DNA from: DAOLCO01 sp964612555
GTDB taxonomy: Bacteria; Bdellovibrionota_C; UBA2361; SZUA-149; DAOLCO01
Direction of reading: 5' to 3'
Assembly: GCA_964612555.1 (NCBI GenBank)
Contig: CAZTBW010000002.1
Span: 1-64,000 of the forward strand
Length of the DNA stretch: 64,000 nt
Every line of letters starts with the position of its first letter. Position 1 is the first letter of the stretch. Made by a program: the position numbers and the translations under genes. Positions 53,656-62,385 of this stretch are shown piece by piece. The notes under the pieces are model-generated. The model did no database searches and had not been told where the DNA came from. It worked only from the letters and a program-made list of their open reading frames with translations.

Positions 53656-53803
53656 TGTAGCCTCCGTAAAAACCAAAAAAATTTTGTTTACTCTGCCGCA
53701 TATGATGTAGCGACGATGTAGGTGCTACGTTTGAAAAAGAACCAGGAAAGAAAGGTGAGGGTATAATAACCTAGGCATTTTGTCAAGTAATGGTGTTTTT
53801 ACC

Positions 53804-54388
53804 TTACTTTCTCGATTGTTCTCCCAAATACCCCCCGTGATGGCGTAGTGAAAACGCAGCTTTATCAAAGCCTTTTTTCTCCATCAGGGTAATTGCAAGG
53901 GCATCAGAGATTGCGAGCATCGCAGTGGTGCTCGAAGTTGGGGTAAAGCCCAGAGGGCAGGCTTCTTCAAGTTTACCCATGCACAGAATGTGAGTACTTA
54001 GTTCGGCTAGAGGACTATTTTTTGAATTTGTAATTGAGATAATTTTAGAGGCACCAAGTTTTTTTCCAAAGGTAACGGTCTCAAGTACTTCTCTGTTTTT
54101 ACCGCTGTTTGAAAATGCAAGAATGGCATCTTCAGCACTTAGGATGCCGACATCTCCGTGTGAGGCATCTCCCGGATGAAGAAATACAGAGGGAGAACCG
54201 GTTGTGCAAAAAGTGGATGCTGCTTTTCGGGCAATGTAGCCGGCTTTTCCAATACCAGTTGTAATGATCTTCCCGCGCAGGTTCAGCAGCGATTCTATCG
54301 CCAGATCAAAACTTTCATCAAGAGCCAGCGTTTCAAGTGCTGAAATCTGTTTTCTGATTAATTCCTGTCCTCTCTCGCGTGCGGTCAT
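53804..54388 (-). CDS. kdsD: SIS-domain sugar-phosphate isomerase (KdsD/KpsF-like)
   Basis: 194 residues. The SIS fold is seen in TTGIGKAGYIARKAASTF, HPGDASHGDVG and SNSGKNREVLE. This matches the arabinose-5-phosphate isomerase KdsD/GutQ family, short form without CBS domains, which supplies the precursor of KDO for lipopolysaccharide. Absence of CBS domains is common in some lineages. It is a single gene with a DUF4124 gene 32 bp upstream. Some uncertainty remains between KdsD and a related isomerase. Confidence 0.85.
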   Translation of the reverse strand: MTARERGQELIRKQISALETLALDESFDLAIESLLNLRGKIITTGIGKAGYIARKAASTFCTTGSPSVFLHPGDASHGDVGILSAEDAILAFSNSGKNREVLETVTFGKKLGASKIISITNSKNSPLAELSTHILCMGKLEEACPLGFTPTSSTTAMLAISDALAITLMEKKGFDKAAFSLRHHGGYLGEQSRK

Positions 54389-54420
54389 GTGTGATTCCTG
54401 TAGTTTTGTTATGCCTGGTA

Positions 54421-55134
54421 CTATTTATTTTTTGTATTCTGTTTTTCTTGCTGTTTTTCTTTCAGGGGATCCCAGCACTCTTTACAGGATACCTTTACAT
54501 TTCCCCTTCTTGCAATTCTTGCATCCAGCATTTTCCCCGTATACGTGTAGTGAGCAATTTCAAATGGGGGAATGGTATCCGGTCCTTCAAGGAGAAGTTC
54601 AAACCTGTTGTCAGATGAAAGAGACTCCGGAAAGCTGCTTCGTACCGAAACATCAGTTGCTTCTATACGACTTTCATTCCTCACACTTACTTTTATCGGA
54701 ACGCTCAAGAATCGTTTATCAGGTTTTCCCGCTTCGGGAACATTGAGAGTACTTATCAGGCGTATTTCGGTACAGCTCCCCTCGTATTTTTCGACAGACC
54801 CCCTGAACCCATCTGCACAAATTACAGTACCCGTCTCTGTAGCTCCCGCTTCACAGTCAACTCCGCCTCTGTTCAGGCACGTCTTTTTTGCTACTTCTTT
54901 CAATGCTTGAATTCTTGAATCACCGTCATATTTTTTTATGTCAGGAAGCTCTGCTGTTTCGGCAATTTGAGAGGGTTCTATGGTAGAAAAGTGACGTACC
55001 CCATCTTCATCAATCCAAGTAGAGATAGGCTCGGCGTTAGTGGAACAGGAAAGTATGAACAGAGAAAATATAAAAATACTAACGCTGTTAAAAGAAATCC
55101 TATTCGTCCTTGTCCGTTTCCTCATGTGTTTCAT
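54421..55134 (-). CDS. DUF4124-domain lipoprotein
   Basis: 237 residues from ATG 55134 with GGTGAG eight bases upstream (GTG 55143 and ATG 55125 are alternatives). The signal ends in FILS before Cys, a lipobox. Next, ISTWIDEDGVRHFST is the DUF4124 signature; beyond it several Cys (TCLNRGG, VDCEAG, VSCKECW) and a beta-rich domain. The function of DUF4124 is unknown. It overlaps the end of the sigma-54 activator gene by 35 bases, so it is likely translated in coupling with it. Confidence 0.75.
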   Translation of the reverse strand: MKHMRKRTRTNRISFNSVSIFIFSLFILSCSTNAEPISTWIDEDGVRHFSTIEPSQIAETAELPDIKKYDGDSRIQALKEVAKKTCLNRGGVDCEAGATETGTVICADGFRGSVEKYEGSCTEIRLISTLNVPEAGKPDKRFLSVPIKVSVRNESRIEATDVSVRSSFPESLSSDNRFELLLEGPDTIPPFEIAHYTYTGKMLDARIARRGNVKVSCKECWDPLKEKQQEKQNTKNK

Positions 55135-56110
55135 CGGGGTCACTCACCAGATTATATTCTTTTAGCTTATATAATAATGCTCTATGGCTGATCTCAAGAA
55201 GTTTTGCAGCATGGGTTCTGTTTCCAGAGGTTTTTTCTAATGCCTTTTCTATGAGATATTTTTCAATATACCTTGTATGTTCCTTAATGGAAAGGGAGTC
55301 ACTGGTTCTGATTTCTGGCAGAATGTGCCGTGATCTTTTATTTTTGAGCTTTTCAGGCAGGTGTTTAAGGGCTATCGTTTCTCTATCTGAAAGTATGATT
55401 GCCCGTTCAAGGTAGTTCTCAAGTTCTCTTATGTTTCCAGGCCAATGGTAAGAGGTGAGCGCGGTAAGTGCCGCTTCTGAAATTTCCGGAAGGGGTAGTG
55501 CCAGTCGATTGGAGACTTTCTTAAGCAGATACGAAATCATCTCGGGAAGCTCAACTTTACGTTCTCGTAGCGCCGGAATGCTTAACTGAACTACGTTTAG
55601 TCGATAGAAAAGATCATCTCTGAATCTTCCATCAATGGTATCCTGTTCAAGATTTCTAAGTGTTGCCGCAATAACCCGTACGTCTATAGAAGTATCTTCT
55701 TCACTACCGACGGGACGTATTTTTGATTCCTGTAATACACGCAAAAGTTTTGCCTGTAAGTGTATCGGAAGCTCGCCAATTTCATCAAGAAAAATGGTGC
55801 CCCCTGAAGCTTCTTCAAATAAGCCTTTTTTATCTCTTGTTGCGTCAGTAAAGGCTCCCTTTCTATGTCCGAAGAGTTCCGATTCTATCAGGTGCTCAGG
55901 GATGGCTCCACAGTTAATGGCAATAAAAGGTTTTTTTGAGCGAACCGAGTTTTGATGAATACACTTGGCTATTAATTCTTTTCCGGTACCTGACTCACCA
56001 ACTATAAGAACGGTTGTTTTATAATGGATGATTCGCTGAAGTACTTCCGAGAGTTCTTTCATTCCCGGGCTTGTGCCAAAAAATCCATCAAATGAAAAGT
56101 TGTCTTCCAT
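55100..56110 (-). CDS. Sigma-54 activator without receiver domain
   Basis: 336 residues. AAA+ domain starts almost at the N-terminus: Walker A GESGTGKE at 38-45, the sigma-54 loop at 85-90 reads GAFTDA instead of GAFTGA, Walker B TIFLDEIGE. The C-terminus has a Fis-type helix-turn-helix (GNRTHAAKLLEISHRALLYKL). It lacks a response-receiver or sensory domain, like PspF, so it must be governed by other means. GAFTDA occurs in some natural activators, so it is not proof of lost function. It lies 12 bp from pilD, and the two may share a transcript. Confidence 0.95.
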   Translation of the reverse strand: MEDNFSFDGFFGTSPGMKELSEVLQRIIHYKTTVLIVGESGTGKELIAKCIHQNSVRSKKPFIAINCGAIPEHLIESELFGHRKGAFTDATRDKKGLFEEASGGTIFLDEIGELPIHLQAKLLRVLQESKIRPVGSEEDTSIDVRVIAATLRNLEQDTIDGRFRDDLFYRLNVVQLSIPALRERKVELPEMISYLLKKVSNRLALPLPEISEAALTALTSYHWPGNIRELENYLERAIILSDRETIALKHLPEKLKNKRSRHILPEIRTSDSLSIKEHTRYIEKYLIEKALEKTSGNRTHAAKLLEISHRALLYKLKEYNLVSDPDETHEETDKDE

Positions 56111-56122
56111 TGGACTCTGAAA

Positions 56123-56929
56123 CTAGCGGTACGGCATGAAAATAGAATTTATAAAATCGGAAGGATTTGCTCCAAGCATATGACACACTATTCCAAGTGC
56201 AAGCCATGGACCAAATGGAATTTCGGTCTTTAATCCTCCTTTTTTTACGAGCAGTACAAAGAAGCCGGCAAATACCCCCGCAAATGAAGCAATAAGAATA
56301 CTTGGAAAAATTGCATCAACTCCCAGCAGTGCTCCCGTAAATCCCATCAGTTTTATATCACCACCACCAAGACCGGAGACTTTTGCATATTTAAAATACG
56401 ACCATGCAATAAAGTAGAGAATCCCGTACCCAAGAGCCGCACCAAGCAGTGAATCTGTAATGCCGGAAGTAATTGGAGCTTCAAACAAGTTTGTAAATTG
56501 GTTTATGCAACCAATGACAACACCAAACACCATTCCGGGTTTGTTAATGGCATCGGGAATAATCATAAACTGAAGATCAATAATGGTGATGACTATGAGG
56601 ATGTTGATAAAAAGAAATACCAGTAGTGCGGTCGGAGTGAAAGAAAAGTAGTACACTGAAAGGAGTGCGGTTATTCCTGAAAGAAGTTCCACAACGGGGT
56701 ACATTACTGAAATGGATTCCTTGCAGTGTCGACACTTCCCTCTGAGAAGTAACCAGCTCACCACAGGTATGTTGTCATACCAGGCAATCATATTTCCACA
56801 TTTGGGACAGGCTGAACGAGCATTTCGTACGACTGAAATTTTTCTTGGCAGTCGATAAATAAGAACATTAAGAAAACTTCCAATGACCAGCCCGAATATA
56901 AAGATAAAAAATAGTATACTGGTGTGCAT
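56123..56929 (-). CDS. pilD: Prepilin peptidase
   Basis: 268 residues with about eight membrane helices. Two Cys pairs CPKC (41-44) and CRHC (66-69), then the aspartic-acid motifs DLQFMIIPD and GGGDIKLMG. The family cleaves and N-methylates prepilins and type II secretion pseudopilins. It may serve the TadE-like proteins at the left edge or a separate type IV pilus. Confidence 0.95.
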   Translation of the reverse strand: MHTSILFFIFIFGLVIGSFLNVLIYRLPRKISVVRNARSACPKCGNMIAWYDNIPVVSWLLLRGKCRHCKESISVMYPVVELLSGITALLSVYYFSFTPTALLVFLFINILIVITIIDLQFMIIPDAINKPGMVFGVVIGCINQFTNLFEAPITSGITDSLLGAALGYGILYFIAWSYFKYAKVSGLGGGDIKLMGFTGALLGVDAIFPSILIASFAGVFAGFFVLLVKKGGLKTEIPFGPWLALGIVCHMLGANPSDFINSIFMPYR

Positions 56930-57125
56930 TTGTGGGCTCCATTTAAAAATTTATTTCCTGTTACAATTTGATTGCATAAGTTTGCTCTCAGGTCTAAACT
57001 TTTTTCATAGCACGTATGCGCATTAATTTGGTAGATTTAAATTTTAAGCATATTCTTTCAATGAAAGATCATCTAAGTTAAGTATTTGAGAGTAATGAAA
57101 AAATAGAGTAGTTTTATACCGTACT

Positions 57126-57596
57126 ATGAGCAAGATTAAGAAAATAGTGCCAGCAAAGATCAGAAAGATCACAGGCGGCAAGGACCCGACAAGAATTGTC
57201 GAAGAGTTTATGCTTAGACGAGGCTTTGACCCTGATGAATGTATTCAGCAGCGTTCGTCTGACCTTGCGCAGTGGCTTATCCCTCTTAATGAAGAGGAAG
57301 ACCTTGAGATTACCCTTGAAGGGCTTGGAAGGTCACCGGAGACAACCCTTTATATGGGGGTAAATGTTTTTCCTGTTCCGCTTAGTGATGCCGCCGCATT
57401 TTTCTACACTGCACTTGCAGTAGCCGATACCCTTATCGGCGCGAAACTCAGCCTGGTTAACTACGACCTTGTACTCAGTGTTACCATGTACATCACGAAC
57501 ATGGGAGTTGATGATATCGACTACTATTACGAGCTTATTACCAGACAGAAGCTTGGCGTACAGGATGCTATTAATCATGAGATGGGATTGATATAA
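57126..57596 (+). CDS. Hypothetical protein, possibly YbjN-like
   Basis: 156 residues. Basic N-terminus, then an alternating strand/helix pattern with a long hydrophobic helix (VADTLIGAKLSLVNYDLVL) and an acidic end, loosely like the YbjN/type III secretion chaperone fold. No definite motif. Its 3' end overlaps the convergent RibD-type gene by 22 bases. Confidence 0.45.
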   Translation: MSKIKKIVPAKIRKITGGKDPTRIVEEFMLRRGFDPDECIQQRSSDLAQWLIPLNEEEDLEITLEGLGRSPETTLYMGVNVFPVPLSDAAAFFYTALAVADTLIGAKLSLVNYDLVLSVTMYITNMGVDDIDYYYELITRQKLGVQDAINHEMGLI

Positions 57597-58273
57597 GGGA
57601 AAAACTCAAGAAGTGTCATTTTTCCTTCCCCGCTAAGAATAGAGCTGAAATTGTTTAATGTTTTATCTTCTGTAGGCAAAAGCCGTACGGGTGACTTGCT
57701 GTTTATTACTACAGGTGAATATGCGAGTCGGAGTTGATGAAAGTTTTCAGTTTCGATGAAATCCGCAGATAACCTCGCCCCGCCTTCTATGATAAGTCTC
57801 TTTATGTTGAAAGGGCGGATGAAATCGATGACTTCATCCGGAGTAATATGTTCCGTGGTAAAAAATATTTTTTTTACGTGAGGTGGAAGAGAATTTGCTT
57901 CCTCTTTAAGTGAGTGATGAAGAAGTGCTATGGTTTCTGCTTCTTTTTGGGTAAAGACGTGTAGCGCAAGATAAGAACTGAGAGGAGTTTTTCCCCAGAG
58001 GATAATTCTGAGAGGATGGTCGCTGAGTCTCTTCCTTTTTCTTTCACCTATATGTGCCGGTGATTTAATCAAAAGAGAGGGATTATCGTAGCGGGCAGTT
58101 CCTCCTCCAATAAGAATCGCATTACACTCGGCACGAAGAGCATCGACCGCTTGAAGATCATCATCATCAGATAAAACAGTTCTCTTACCTGTTCCTTCAT
58201 CAAGACAGCCATTAAGACTTATTGCTGCTTTAAGAATAATAAAGGGAGAGGAGGAGAGAGGCGGGCAGATCAT
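57575..58273 (-). CDS. RibD C-terminal reductase domain protein
   Basis: 232 residues. ISLNGCLDEGTGKRTVLSDD, AILIGGGTARYDNPSL and LIIEGGARLSADFIE match the RibD reductase (5-amino-6-ribosylaminouracil reductase) family. The deaminase domain that precedes it in a full RibD is absent, so it is either a single-domain reductase for riboflavin synthesis or a related dihydrofolate reductase-like enzyme. Stop codon of the upstream gene overlaps its ATG (TAATG). Confidence 0.88.
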   Translation of the reverse strand: MICPPLSSSPFIILKAAISLNGCLDEGTGKRTVLSDDDDLQAVDALRAECNAILIGGGTARYDNPSLLIKSPAHIGERKRKRLSDHPLRIILWGKTPLSSYLALHVFTQKEAETIALLHHSLKEEANSLPPHVKKIFFTTEHITPDEVIDFIRPFNIKRLIIEGGARLSADFIETENFHQLRLAYSPVVINSKSPVRLLPTEDKTLNNFSSILSGEGKMTLLEFFPYINPIS

Positions 58274-58701
58274 TACTTTTGGGTTTCAAGTGGAGGAGGT
58301 CCCCCACAGACATCTATACAATCTACAGTCGCACATCCGAGTTTGCACCTGGCTCGTTGATAATCTGAACCGCTGCGGCATTCCGCATCACAGCGACTGA
58401 ATTGCTGCTCCTTGCACTCTTCGCAGGAATCGGAAAAAAGGCTCTCTAATTCTTTAGATCGTTTTGAATCTGATTTATTTAGACCACATGCATGAGAGCA
58501 GTACTCATGAAGACAGTCACTTTGGCACAGGCGATTTTTATCAGAAGGTACTTTGAGACACTCCTCGGCGCAGAGAGAGAGCTTCCTTTTGCCACATTGA
58601 AGGCAGTTCCCTTTCGATGTCTTGTCCGCAAGTACTTCAGCGGGGAAGCTTGAGGCAAAAAAAAGCAGGAAGAAGAATATAAAGTAAGCTATACGTGCCA
58701 T
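58273..58701 (-). CDS. Exported protein with two 8-cysteine repeats
   Basis: 142 residues from ATG 58701; a longer frame to 58752 adds a polar leader without support. Signal peptide about 1-25 (EVLA). The mature part has 16 Cys in two repeats with identical spacing: C-x2-C-x7-C-x3-C-x10-C-x3-C-x4-C-x3-C-G, at 33-72 and 93-132. The C-x3-C pairs separated by ten residues resemble twin-CX3C helical hairpins, so disulfides are likely. No known family is claimed. It is followed with a stop-start overlap by the RibD-type gene, and diverges from bioB. Confidence 0.75.
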   Translation of the reverse strand: MARIAYFIFFFLLFFASSFPAEVLADKTSKGNCLQCGKRKLSLCAEECLKVPSDKNRLCQSDCLHEYCSHACGLNKSDSKRSKELESLFSDSCEECKEQQFSRCDAECRSGSDYQRARCKLGCATVDCIDVCGGPPPLETQK

Positions 58702-58846
58702 GTGAGTATATAAAGCATTGTTTTCATTGTTATATCTGATCTTACTGAACACCGTTTTCTTGTTGTTTATCTTGAAGTGGTATTCCTATATAGTGACAAA
58801 TGCAAATATACATACGTACTTACTAAAAAAATAAACTACTGTAAAT

Positions 58847-58852
58847 TATACT
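58847..58852 (+). promoter_or_regulatory. -10 element before bioB
   Basis: TATACT lies 10 bp before the bioB ATG, so a transcript from it would have little or no leader. No Shine-Dalgarno sequence precedes the ATG, which agrees with a leaderless message. The -35 is weak. Confidence 0.4.
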
Positions 58853-58862
58853 GTGAATTATT

Positions 58863-59891
58863 ATGGCAGAAACCGGTCTACGATTTAACTGGAGCAGGAA
58901 GGAAATAGAAGCTGTTTACTCTCAGCCTTTCCCTGATCTTATATTTACCGCTCAGCAGGTTCATCGTGAAAATTTCAACCCCCATGAGGTGCAGCGCTCT
59001 ACTTTATTATCTATAAAAACAGGTGGTTGTCCGGAAAACTGTAAATATTGCCCTCAGAGTGCTCATTACGACACCGGGGTTGATGCCCATGGGCTTTTAA
59101 AGATGGAGGACATTCTTCTACATGCAGGGAAGGCAAAAGAATCCGGTTCGACCAGGTTTTGCATGGGGGCAGCATGGAGGGAAGTGCGTGATGGAAAGCA
59201 GTTTGATCGGGTACTTGAAGTGGTTGAGGAGGTCTCTGCACTTGGATTGGAAGTGTGTTGCACAATGGGGATGCTGACAGAAGATCAAGCCAGGCGTTTA
59301 AAGAGCGCGGGGTGTTATGCCTATAACCATAACCTGGACACTTCACCCGAGTTTTACGAATCAATCATTACTACAAGAACCTATGAAGACAGGCTTACGA
59401 CTTTAAAGAATGTTCGAAAGGCGGGACTGACGGTTTGTTGTGGAGGGATTCTCGGTATGGGGGAATCTGTTCAGGATCGTTTTGGGCTTCTTGAACAGCT
59501 TGCGAGTCAAAACCCGCATCCGGAAAGTGTTCCGATCAATATGCTGGTAAGAGTGGAAGGAACTCCTCTTTCTGACAAGGAAGCAGTTGACCCTTTTGAG
59601 TTTGTCAGAACTGTGGCAACTGCAAGAATTATTATGCCGACCAGTTATGTGCGTTTGTCTGCCGGAAGAGCATCCATGTCAGAAGAAATGCAGGCACTGT
59701 GTTTTGTAGCAGGGGCAAATTCCATTTTTGCCGGAGAAAAACTCCTTACTACTCCAAACCCCGCAGTTGATGACGATATGAAGCTTATCAAAAAGCTTGG
59801 TATGGAATTCAAGCAGATAGAAGGTAATGATGCTGTACTATCCTGCGCTACCAGAGAAGAGCACATTCCAAATGCATGTCAATTAAACTAG
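58863..59891 (+). CDS. bioB: Biotin synthase
   Basis: 342 residues. Radical SAM CPENCKYC at 56-63 (Cys56, 60, 63), plus the NHNLDTS, GGILGMGE and YVRLSAGR motifs. It inserts sulfur into dethiobiotin. No other biotin gene is near. A probable promoter lies close to the ATG. Confidence 0.98.
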   Translation: MAETGLRFNWSRKEIEAVYSQPFPDLIFTAQQVHRENFNPHEVQRSTLLSIKTGGCPENCKYCPQSAHYDTGVDAHGLLKMEDILLHAGKAKESGSTRFCMGAAWREVRDGKQFDRVLEVVEEVSALGLEVCCTMGMLTEDQARRLKSAGCYAYNHNLDTSPEFYESIITTRTYEDRLTTLKNVRKAGLTVCCGGILGMGESVQDRFGLLEQLASQNPHPESVPINMLVRVEGTPLSDKEAVDPFEFVRTVATARIIMPTSYVRLSAGRASMSEEMQALCFVAGANSIFAGEKLLTTPNPAVDDDMKLIKKLGMEFKQIEGNDAVLSCATREEHIPNACQLN

Positions 59892-59918
59892 TATAAAAAG
59901 CTGCAATTAAAAACATAT

Positions 59919-61436
59919 ATGAAAGAACAAGTTGCTATTTCACCAACACGTGAAGAAGATTATCCGGAATGGTATCAGCAGGTCGTAAAGGCATCTGAGC
60001 TTGCTGAAGTTTCTCCGGTTCGGGGTTGTATGGTTATAAAGCCCTGGGGATATGGAATCTGGGAGCGTATTCAGGCGGCTCTGGACAAAATGATAAAAGA
60101 TACCGGACACGAAAACGCCTATTTTCCTCTACTCATACCGCTTAGTTTTCTTGAGAAAGAAGCGGAGCATGTAGATGGTTTTGCAAAAGAGTGTGCGGTG
60201 GTAACTCATCACCGGCTTGAAGAAAAAGATGGTAAGCTTGTGCCTGCAGGTGAGCTTGAAGAACCGCTGATCATTCGACCCACTTCTGAGACGATTATTG
60301 GAGAAATGTTTTCTCGCTGGATCAAGAGTTATAGAGACCTTCCGCTGCTGATTAACCAGTGGGCAAATGTACTGAGATGGGAGATGCGGACTCGTCTTTT
60401 TCTGAGAACGGCTGAATTTCTCTGGCAGGAAGGACACACTGCGCATGTCGATAAGGAGGATGCACTTCGGGAGGTTGATGTTGCACGAGATATGTATCGT
60501 GATCTTATTGAGAATTTTTTAGCCATCCCTGTCATTCTTGGTGAGAAACCTCCTGGTGAACGTTTTCCAGGTGCTGAAGTTTCAAAATGTCTTGAAGCTA
60601 TGATGCAGGACAGAAAAGCACTGCAGGCAGGTACTTCACATTATCTTGGGCAGAATTTTGCAAAAGCTCAGAATATCAGGTTTTTGAATAAAGAGGGAGA
60701 GCATGTATTTGCTCACACCACTTCGTGGGGTGTTTCTACTCGTTTGATTGGGGGTCTTATTATGACTCATGCAGATGATAATGGTATGAGAGTACCTCCA
60801 CGAATCGCACCGAAACATATAATCATCCTTCCTGTTATTCCAAAACCGGAACATGAAGAAGCAGTACTTGCCTATGCAAAAAAACTGCAGACTGAACTTG
60901 CCTCAGTTCTTTTTGATGGTGCCGAAGTTCGTGTGCATGTTGATGTGCGTGATCTTAAGGGAGGGGAGAAGAGCTGGCAATGGATTAAAAAAGGTGCTCC
61001 ACTTCGAGTTGAAGTTGGTCCTCGTGATATTGAAAATAATTCAGTGGTGCTGTACCGAAGAGATCAGAATCCAAAGGAAAAGATTTTCCTGAGCTGTGAT
61101 GAGCTAAAAGCAAACACAGCAAAAATACTCGAAGAAATTCAGAATAATTATTTTGCTGAGGCGAAATCTAATCTTGAAGCGCATACTGTTACGAATATTA
61201 CAACCCCTGAAGAATTTACAAAATTCTTTACGCCAAAGAATCAGGATAAACCTGAGATTCACGGTGGATTTGTAAGGGCAAAATGGTGTGGAGATGAAGC
61301 ACTGACCCGTCCCATTCTTGATGAACTAAAGGTAACGATTCGCTGTCTGCCAGATGACCAGAGTGGTACTCCCGGTAAATGTGTACTGAGCGGCAAAAAC
61401 GCTTCTCTTGACGCAATTTTTGCCAAGGCGTATTGA
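59919..61436 (+). CDS. proS: Prolyl-tRNA synthetase, archaeal/eukaryotic type
   Basis: 505 residues. RGCMVIKPWGYGIWERIQ, RPTSETIIGEMF and RWEMRTRLFLRTAEFLWQEG fit the archaeal-type ProRS, as does the short length and the C-terminal Tyr in FAKAY. It lacks the INS editing domain of E. coli ProRS. The type occurs in a minority of bacteria. It is 27 nt downstream of bioB and may share its transcript. Confidence 0.97.
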   Translation: MKEQVAISPTREEDYPEWYQQVVKASELAEVSPVRGCMVIKPWGYGIWERIQAALDKMIKDTGHENAYFPLLIPLSFLEKEAEHVDGFAKECAVVTHHRLEEKDGKLVPAGELEEPLIIRPTSETIIGEMFSRWIKSYRDLPLLINQWANVLRWEMRTRLFLRTAEFLWQEGHTAHVDKEDALREVDVARDMYRDLIENFLAIPVILGEKPPGERFPGAEVSKCLEAMMQDRKALQAGTSHYLGQNFAKAQNIRFLNKEGEHVFAHTTSWGVSTRLIGGLIMTHADDNGMRVPPRIAPKHIIILPVIPKPEHEEAVLAYAKKLQTELASVLFDGAEVRVHVDVRDLKGGEKSWQWIKKGAPLRVEVGPRDIENNSVVLYRRDQNPKEKIFLSCDELKANTAKILEEIQNNYFAEAKSNLEAHTVTNITTPEEFTKFFTPKNQDKPEIHGGFVRAKWCGDEALTRPILDELKVTIRCLPDDQSGTPGKCVLSGKNASLDAIFAKAY

Positions 61437-61527
61437 TGTTCCTCGCTTTGTTCTATTGATCTTTTATATTTATTTCATATCGGGTGTTTGATCTCAGGTT
61501 TTTAAGCTCTATTTAAAAGGAGTTGAA

Positions 61528-62304
61528 ATGAAGGTTTTATTTTTACCAGTACGTTTAATGGTATGGTTACTGATTTATTTTGTTTGTTTTCATGTGGTAC
61601 TTGGTGTTCCCATTGCAATTCATGAACTGGGGCATTATGTGGCACTTAAGTCGTGCGGGGTTGGTGTGAAGGACTGTCAAGTTGGAATAGGTCCATCACT
61701 TCGGATGTTTAGTATCCAGGAAACAGATTTCAAGGTTGGACTGATTCCTTTTGGGGGATTTAATCTTCCTTATTCTTCAAAAGAGGTGGAAGGTACCGGC
61801 GCAACTTTTCGTATATACAAAGAGGTTTCTCCAATAGAAGATTTATGGATTTCTTCGGCAGGGGTTCTTGTAAATTTACTCAGCGTGTTAGTTGTCGTAG
61901 CGCTTTTTCCTTTTATGAACCAGCAGCGAAAATACTTTGGTTATGAGTTTTTTCTTCGCGAAGAGTTCAGGGTTTTGAAGATCGTTGCTTTGAATATCGT
62001 TCTGGGTCTGGTGTCGTTCGGACAGTTGCCTCGTAGAACTTCCGACGCTTATAAAATAATGTGGGAAGGCGGACTCTTGCGAATTTGGATTTGCATAAGC
62101 GTTTTTTTGTTTTTCTTTAATCTTATTCCGGCATCTTCAATGGACGGGACGAGAGTATTAAATGCGCTTTGTGGAATATACGGAGTCGAGTTTCCGCTTG
62201 AGACGTGGATGGTTTGTACAACGCCACCTTTGCTATCGTACATCATTATGTGTCTGGTCTTACGTAATTTACGTGATAGTAGAGCACGAAGTAGTTACAC
62301 TTAA
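61528..62304 (+). CDS. Site-2 protease-like membrane metalloprotease (M50)
   Basis: 258 residues with AAGGAG before ATG. First membrane helix carries HELGH (His32, Glu33, His36); late NLIPASSMDGTR replaces the usual NPxPxxxLDG. No PDZ domain is seen, which suggests a short relative of SpoIVFB or RseP. A normal terminator follows. Confidence 0.85.
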   Translation: MKVLFLPVRLMVWLLIYFVCFHVVLGVPIAIHELGHYVALKSCGVGVKDCQVGIGPSLRMFSIQETDFKVGLIPFGGFNLPYSSKEVEGTGATFRIYKEVSPIEDLWISSAGVLVNLLSVLVVVALFPFMNQQRKYFGYEFFLREEFRVLKIVALNIVLGLVSFGQLPRRTSDAYKIMWEGGLLRIWICISVFLFFFNLIPASSMDGTRVLNALCGIYGVEFPLETWMVCTTPPLLSYIIMCLVLRNLRDSRARSSYT

Positions 62305-62311
62305 TGGATTT

Positions 62312-62351
62312 GGTCGGGTAAGGTTTTAATGATCAACCCCGACCTTTTTTT
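62312..62351 (+). terminator. Rho-independent terminator after the M50 protease
   Basis: GGTCGG/CCGACC with inner GGTT/AACC stem and seven T. Ends the plus-strand transcript. Confidence 0.8.
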
Positions 62352-62385
62352 GTTCCGTCTGGAATACAAGTTTATTGGATGTGCA

